Source of the DNA: an uncultured beta proteobacterium | Lineage (GTDB): Bacteria; Pseudomonadota; Gammaproteobacteria; Burkholderiales; SG8-39 | Length of the DNA stretch: 7,039 nt | Assembly: GCA_903868285.1 (NCBI GenBank) | Contig: CAIPUP010000113.1 | Span: 1 to 7,039 of the forward strand | Direction of reading: 5' to 3' | Shown here: in pieces, positions 4,845-7,039 of the stretch | Numbering within the stretch: position 1 is the first letter of the stretch | How the letters are laid out: each line of letters begins with the position of its first letter | The notes under the pieces: model-generated | Databases searched by the model: none | Told to the model about the DNA's origin: nothing | What the model saw: the letters and a program-made list of their open reading frames with translations, nothing else | Position numbers and translations under genes: made by a program

Positions 4845-6446
4845 ATGATCAATTCGGTACGCGGTACACGGGGCATGGCGGTAGCACCACACGCCCTGGC
4901 AGCGCAGTCGGCGCTGGCAGTGTTGCGCGAAGGCGGCAACGCGATCGAGGCCATGATTGCCGCCGCGGCCTGCATTGCGGTGGTCTATCCGCATATGAAC
5001 TCCATCGGTGGCGATTCGTTCTGGTTGCTGTCGGTGCCGGGCAAGGCGCCGGGTGCCATCGATGCCTGTGGCGCTGCAGCGCAGGCCGCCTCCATTGACT
5101 GGTATCGCGAGCGCGACATCACTAGCGCGATTCCCTTTCGCGGTGGCATCGCGGCCAATACGGTGGCCGGCACCATCTCTGGCTGGGGCGCGGCGCTACA
5201 GCTGTCGCAGCAATCGCTGGGCGGACGGCTGCCGCTTTCACGCCTGCTGGCCGATGCCATTCACTACGCCGAACAGGGCATTCCGGTCACGCGCAGCCAG
5301 ACCGTCAACACCCGCAACAAGCGCGCCGAACTGGAACCGCAACCCGGCTTTGCCCAGAGCTTTCTGCCCGATGGCGATGTACCCGAAACCGGCAGCCTGT
5401 TCCGGCAAGCGCGTATCGCCGCCACGCTGCGCCAGATTGCAGAAGCCGGCTGCGACGATTACTACCGCGGTGATCTGGCCCGTTCCATCGCCACTGATCT
5501 GGCGGCCATCGGCAGTCCGCTGACGCTGGCCGATCTGCAGGCCCATCGGGCGCAGCTGCGCGATCCGCTGCGACTGCAGCACAGTGCCGGCGAGGTCTAC
5601 AACATGACCCCACCGACCCAGGGCGTGGTGTCGCTGATGATTCTCGGCATCCTGGATGCATTGCAATCGCAGCAACTCAAGCCCGACAGTGCCGAGTATG
5701 TGCATCTATGCGTCGAAGCCACCAAGCAGGCCTTTCGCGTGCGCGATCGCCATGTCACCGACCCGGCCTATATGCAGATCGATCCGCAACAACTGCTCGA
5801 CCCGTCGCATCTGCGGCAGATGGCCTCGAACATCGACCGCCAGCGTGCTGCGCCCTGGGGCCGTGGCAAGGGGCCGGGTGACACCATCTGGATGGGGGTG
5901 ATCGACGGCCAAGGGCGTGCCGTGTCCTTCATCCAGAGCATCTATCACGAGTTCGGCGCTGGTGTGGTGCTGACGCAATCGGGCATCAACTGGCAGAACC
6001 GCGGCTGCAGCTTTGCCCTGGATGAAGCAGCGCTGAATAATCTGCGACCCGGACGCAAACCGTTTCACACCCTCAACCCGGCCATGGCGCGTCTGGCCGA
6101 TGGCCGCAGCATGGTCTACGGCACCATGGGCGGCGATGGCCAGCCGCAGACGCAAAGCGCAGTGTTTACCCGTACCGTGGGCTTTGGTCAGTCGCCGCAG
6201 ACCGCGATCAGCGCCCCGCGCTGGCTACTCGGACGCACCTGGGGCCAGAGCAGCGAAACACTCAAGCTCGAATCACGTTTCGATCCGGCCCTGGTGACGC
6301 AATTACGGCAATGGGGCCATGAGGTGGAAATGCTGCAAGACTTCGACGAAACCGTCGGTCATGCCGGCTGCATCCTGCGACATCCGAACGGGGTGCTGGA
6401 AGGTGGCGCCGATCCGCGCTCGGATGGCGCGGTAGCGGCGTTCTGA
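4845..6446 (+). CDS. Gamma-glutamyltransferase-fold Ntn hydrolase, possibly oxamate amidohydrolase (HpxW)-like
   Basis: This 533-residue protein has the GGT fold, made as a proenzyme that cuts itself before a catalytic threonine. N-terminal family signatures are GMAVAPHALAAQSALAVLREGGNAIEA and YPHMNSIGGDSFW. The nucleophile is Thr347 in GDTIWMGVID, aligned with the first Thr of TTHYSVVD in E. coli Ggt, giving subunits of about 346 and 187 residues. There is no signal peptide, unlike periplasmic Ggt. Three usual gamma-glutamyl recognition motifs are altered: the RExAP segment reads IDACGAAA (72-79), PLSSM reads PFHTL (406-410), and GSPGGS reads GTMGGDGQ (426-433). This points to another small amide substrate. 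Length, cytoplasmic location and the GDTIWMGV motif suggest HpxW-type oxamate amidohydrolases, but this is from memory of the family. The start at 4845 has GGGG at 4832-4835. It follows cynS by 65 bp with no terminator, so co-transcription is possible. Confidence 0.85.
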   Translation: MINSVRGTRGMAVAPHALAAQSALAVLREGGNAIEAMIAAAACIAVVYPHMNSIGGDSFWLLSVPGKAPGAIDACGAAAQAASIDWYRERDITSAIPFRGGIAANTVAGTISGWGAALQLSQQSLGGRLPLSRLLADAIHYAEQGIPVTRSQTVNTRNKRAELEPQPGFAQSFLPDGDVPETGSLFRQARIAATLRQIAEAGCDDYYRGDLARSIATDLAAIGSPLTLADLQAHRAQLRDPLRLQHSAGEVYNMTPPTQGVVSLMILGILDALQSQQLKPDSAEYVHLCVEATKQAFRVRDRHVTDPAYMQIDPQQLLDPSHLRQMASNIDRQRAAPWGRGKGPGDTIWMGVIDGQGRAVSFIQSIYHEFGAGVVLTQSGINWQNRGCSFALDEAALNNLRPGRKPFHTLNPAMARLADGRSMVYGTMGGDGQPQTQSAVFTRTVGFGQSPQTAISAPRWLLGRTWGQSSETLKLESRFDPALVTQLRQWGHEVEMLQDFDETVGHAGCILRHPNGVLEGGADPRSDGAVAAF

Positions 6447-6449
6447 GGC

Positions 6450-6471
6450 GCAGGGCTGGTTCAGCCCATGC
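6450..6471. terminator. Small hairpin between convergent genes
   Basis: GGGCTG (6453-6458) and CAGCCC (6462-6467) form a perfect 6-bp stem with a 3-nt loop; GCA/TGC extend it to 9 bp with one bulged A at 6468. It sits in the 14-bp gap after the hydrolase stop codon and runs into the last codons of uppP. A shared two-way terminator is expected here, but neither strand has a T-run, so the call is tentative. Confidence 0.35.
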
Positions 6472-7039
6472 TCCAACGCACCATGCCGCTCCAGGCAGTG
6501 AACAGCACCAGGCCACCGAAGGCGATGCGATACCAGGCGAACAGCGCGAAATCATGACTGGCGATATAGCGCAGCAGCCAGCGCACGCAGACAAAGGCGG
6601 ATAGAAACGACGCCACCGTACCCACCGCGAACAGCGGCAGATCGGCGAGTGAAAACAAGGCGCGGTTTTTCCACATGTCCCAGGCACCGGCCGCCATCAG
6701 CGTCGGCACCGCCAGGAAAAACGAGAACTCGGTCGCGGCACGCCGTGACAAGCCAAAGCACAGGCCGCCGATGATGGTGGCACCCGAGCGCGAGGTGCCA
6801 GGAATCAGCGCCAGTGATTGCGCCAAACCCACCTTGAGTGCATCCGGCCAGCGCATCTCGTCCACCGACTGAATGCGTGGTTGCAGGAGCGCCGTGCCCT
6901 GACGCTGGCGTCGCTCCACCCACAGAATGATCAGGCCACCCAGAATGAAGGCCAGCGCCACCGGTATCGGATGAAACAACTGCGCCTTGATGGCACGGCC
7001 AAATGCCAAGCCCAGTACCGCTGCCGGTAAAAACGCCAC
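6461..7039 (-). CDS. uppP: Undecaprenyl-diphosphatase (UppP/BacA), N terminus off the window
   Basis: UppP is an inner-membrane enzyme that removes a phosphate from undecaprenyl diphosphate, recycling the lipid carrier for peptidoglycan and other envelope polymers; high dosage gives bacitracin resistance. The visible 192 codons contain the signature LIPGTSRSGATIIGG (coding bases about 6770-6805), with the arginine of SRSGAT needed for catalysis in the family. After it come SRRAATEFSFFLAVPTLMAAGAWDMWK and several hydrophobic segments ending near WYRIAFGGLVLFTAW. Compared with the 273-residue E. coli protein, about 90 N-terminal residues, including the first acidic catalytic motif, lie beyond the right edge; the codon at the edge (GTG) is internal. 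The stop is TGA at 6461-6463. It runs opposite to the hydrolase gene, 14 bp away, and has no evident functional tie to the cyanate genes. Confidence 0.95.
   Translation of the reverse strand: MAFLPAAVLGLAFGRAIKAQLFHPIPVALAFILGGLIILWVERRQRQGTALLQPRIQSVDEMRWPDALKVGLAQSLALIPGTSRSGATIIGGLCFGLSRRAATEFSFFLAVPTLMAAGAWDMWKNRALFSLADLPLFAVGTVASFLSAFVCVRWLLRYIASHDFALFAWYRIAFGGLVLFTAWSGMVRWSMG

Overview
The window reads as chromosomal DNA of a GC-rich Gram-negative bacterium, most likely a proteobacterium (probably beta or gamma class). The reasons are the codon use, a Tat-type signal on a periplasmic binding protein, a probable sigma-54 promoter, and the gene families present. No rRNA, tRNA, insertion sequence, phage gene or CRISPR array is visible.

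Layout: (1) 2-565, the 3' part of a class III extradiol (LigB/DODA/YgiD-type) ring-cleavage dioxygenase gene, cut by the left edge. (2) 566-842, an intergenic control region. It holds three alternating copies of CTGCCTGA, three GYGCAC hexamers spaced exactly 11 bp apart, and a strong sigma-54 (-24/-12) promoter candidate at 774-789. (3) 843-4779, four genes in the order substrate-binding protein, permease, ATPase, cyanase, the same order as the cyanobacterial cynABDS cyanate uptake and hydrolysis operon. (4) 4845-6446, a gamma-glutamyltransferase-fold Ntn hydrolase on the same strand. It keeps the autoprocessing threonine but lacks the usual gamma-glutamyl recognition motifs, and I think it is closer to oxamate amidohydrolase (HpxW)-type enzymes. 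(5) 6461-7039, on the minus strand, the C-terminal two thirds of undecaprenyl-diphosphatase (UppP/BacA), cut by the right edge and converging on the hydrolase gene with a small shared hairpin between them.

How the genes work together: CynA, CynB and CynD should import cyanate, and CynS converts cyanate plus bicarbonate to ammonia and CO2. The sigma-54 promoter fits control by nitrogen limitation. If the downstream hydrolase acts on oxamate or a similar small amide, the whole block would be a nitrogen-scavenging unit. Carbamoyl phosphate, made alongside oxamate in allantoin breakdown, decays to cyanate, which could link the two activities. That link is inference. No carbonic anhydrase (cynT) or LysR regulator (cynR) lies in the window.

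Below gene level, the cyn block carries three 15-bp-period tandem repeats (942-971, 3196-3222, 4221-4262) and strong palindromes early in cynB and cynD, all in linkers or spacers. There is also a conspicuous AT-rich island between cynB and cynD that may be an internal promoter. The core families are known; the least explained parts are the control region at 649-789, the long Cys/His-containing extension ahead of the CynA Tat signal, and the substrate of the hydrolase.
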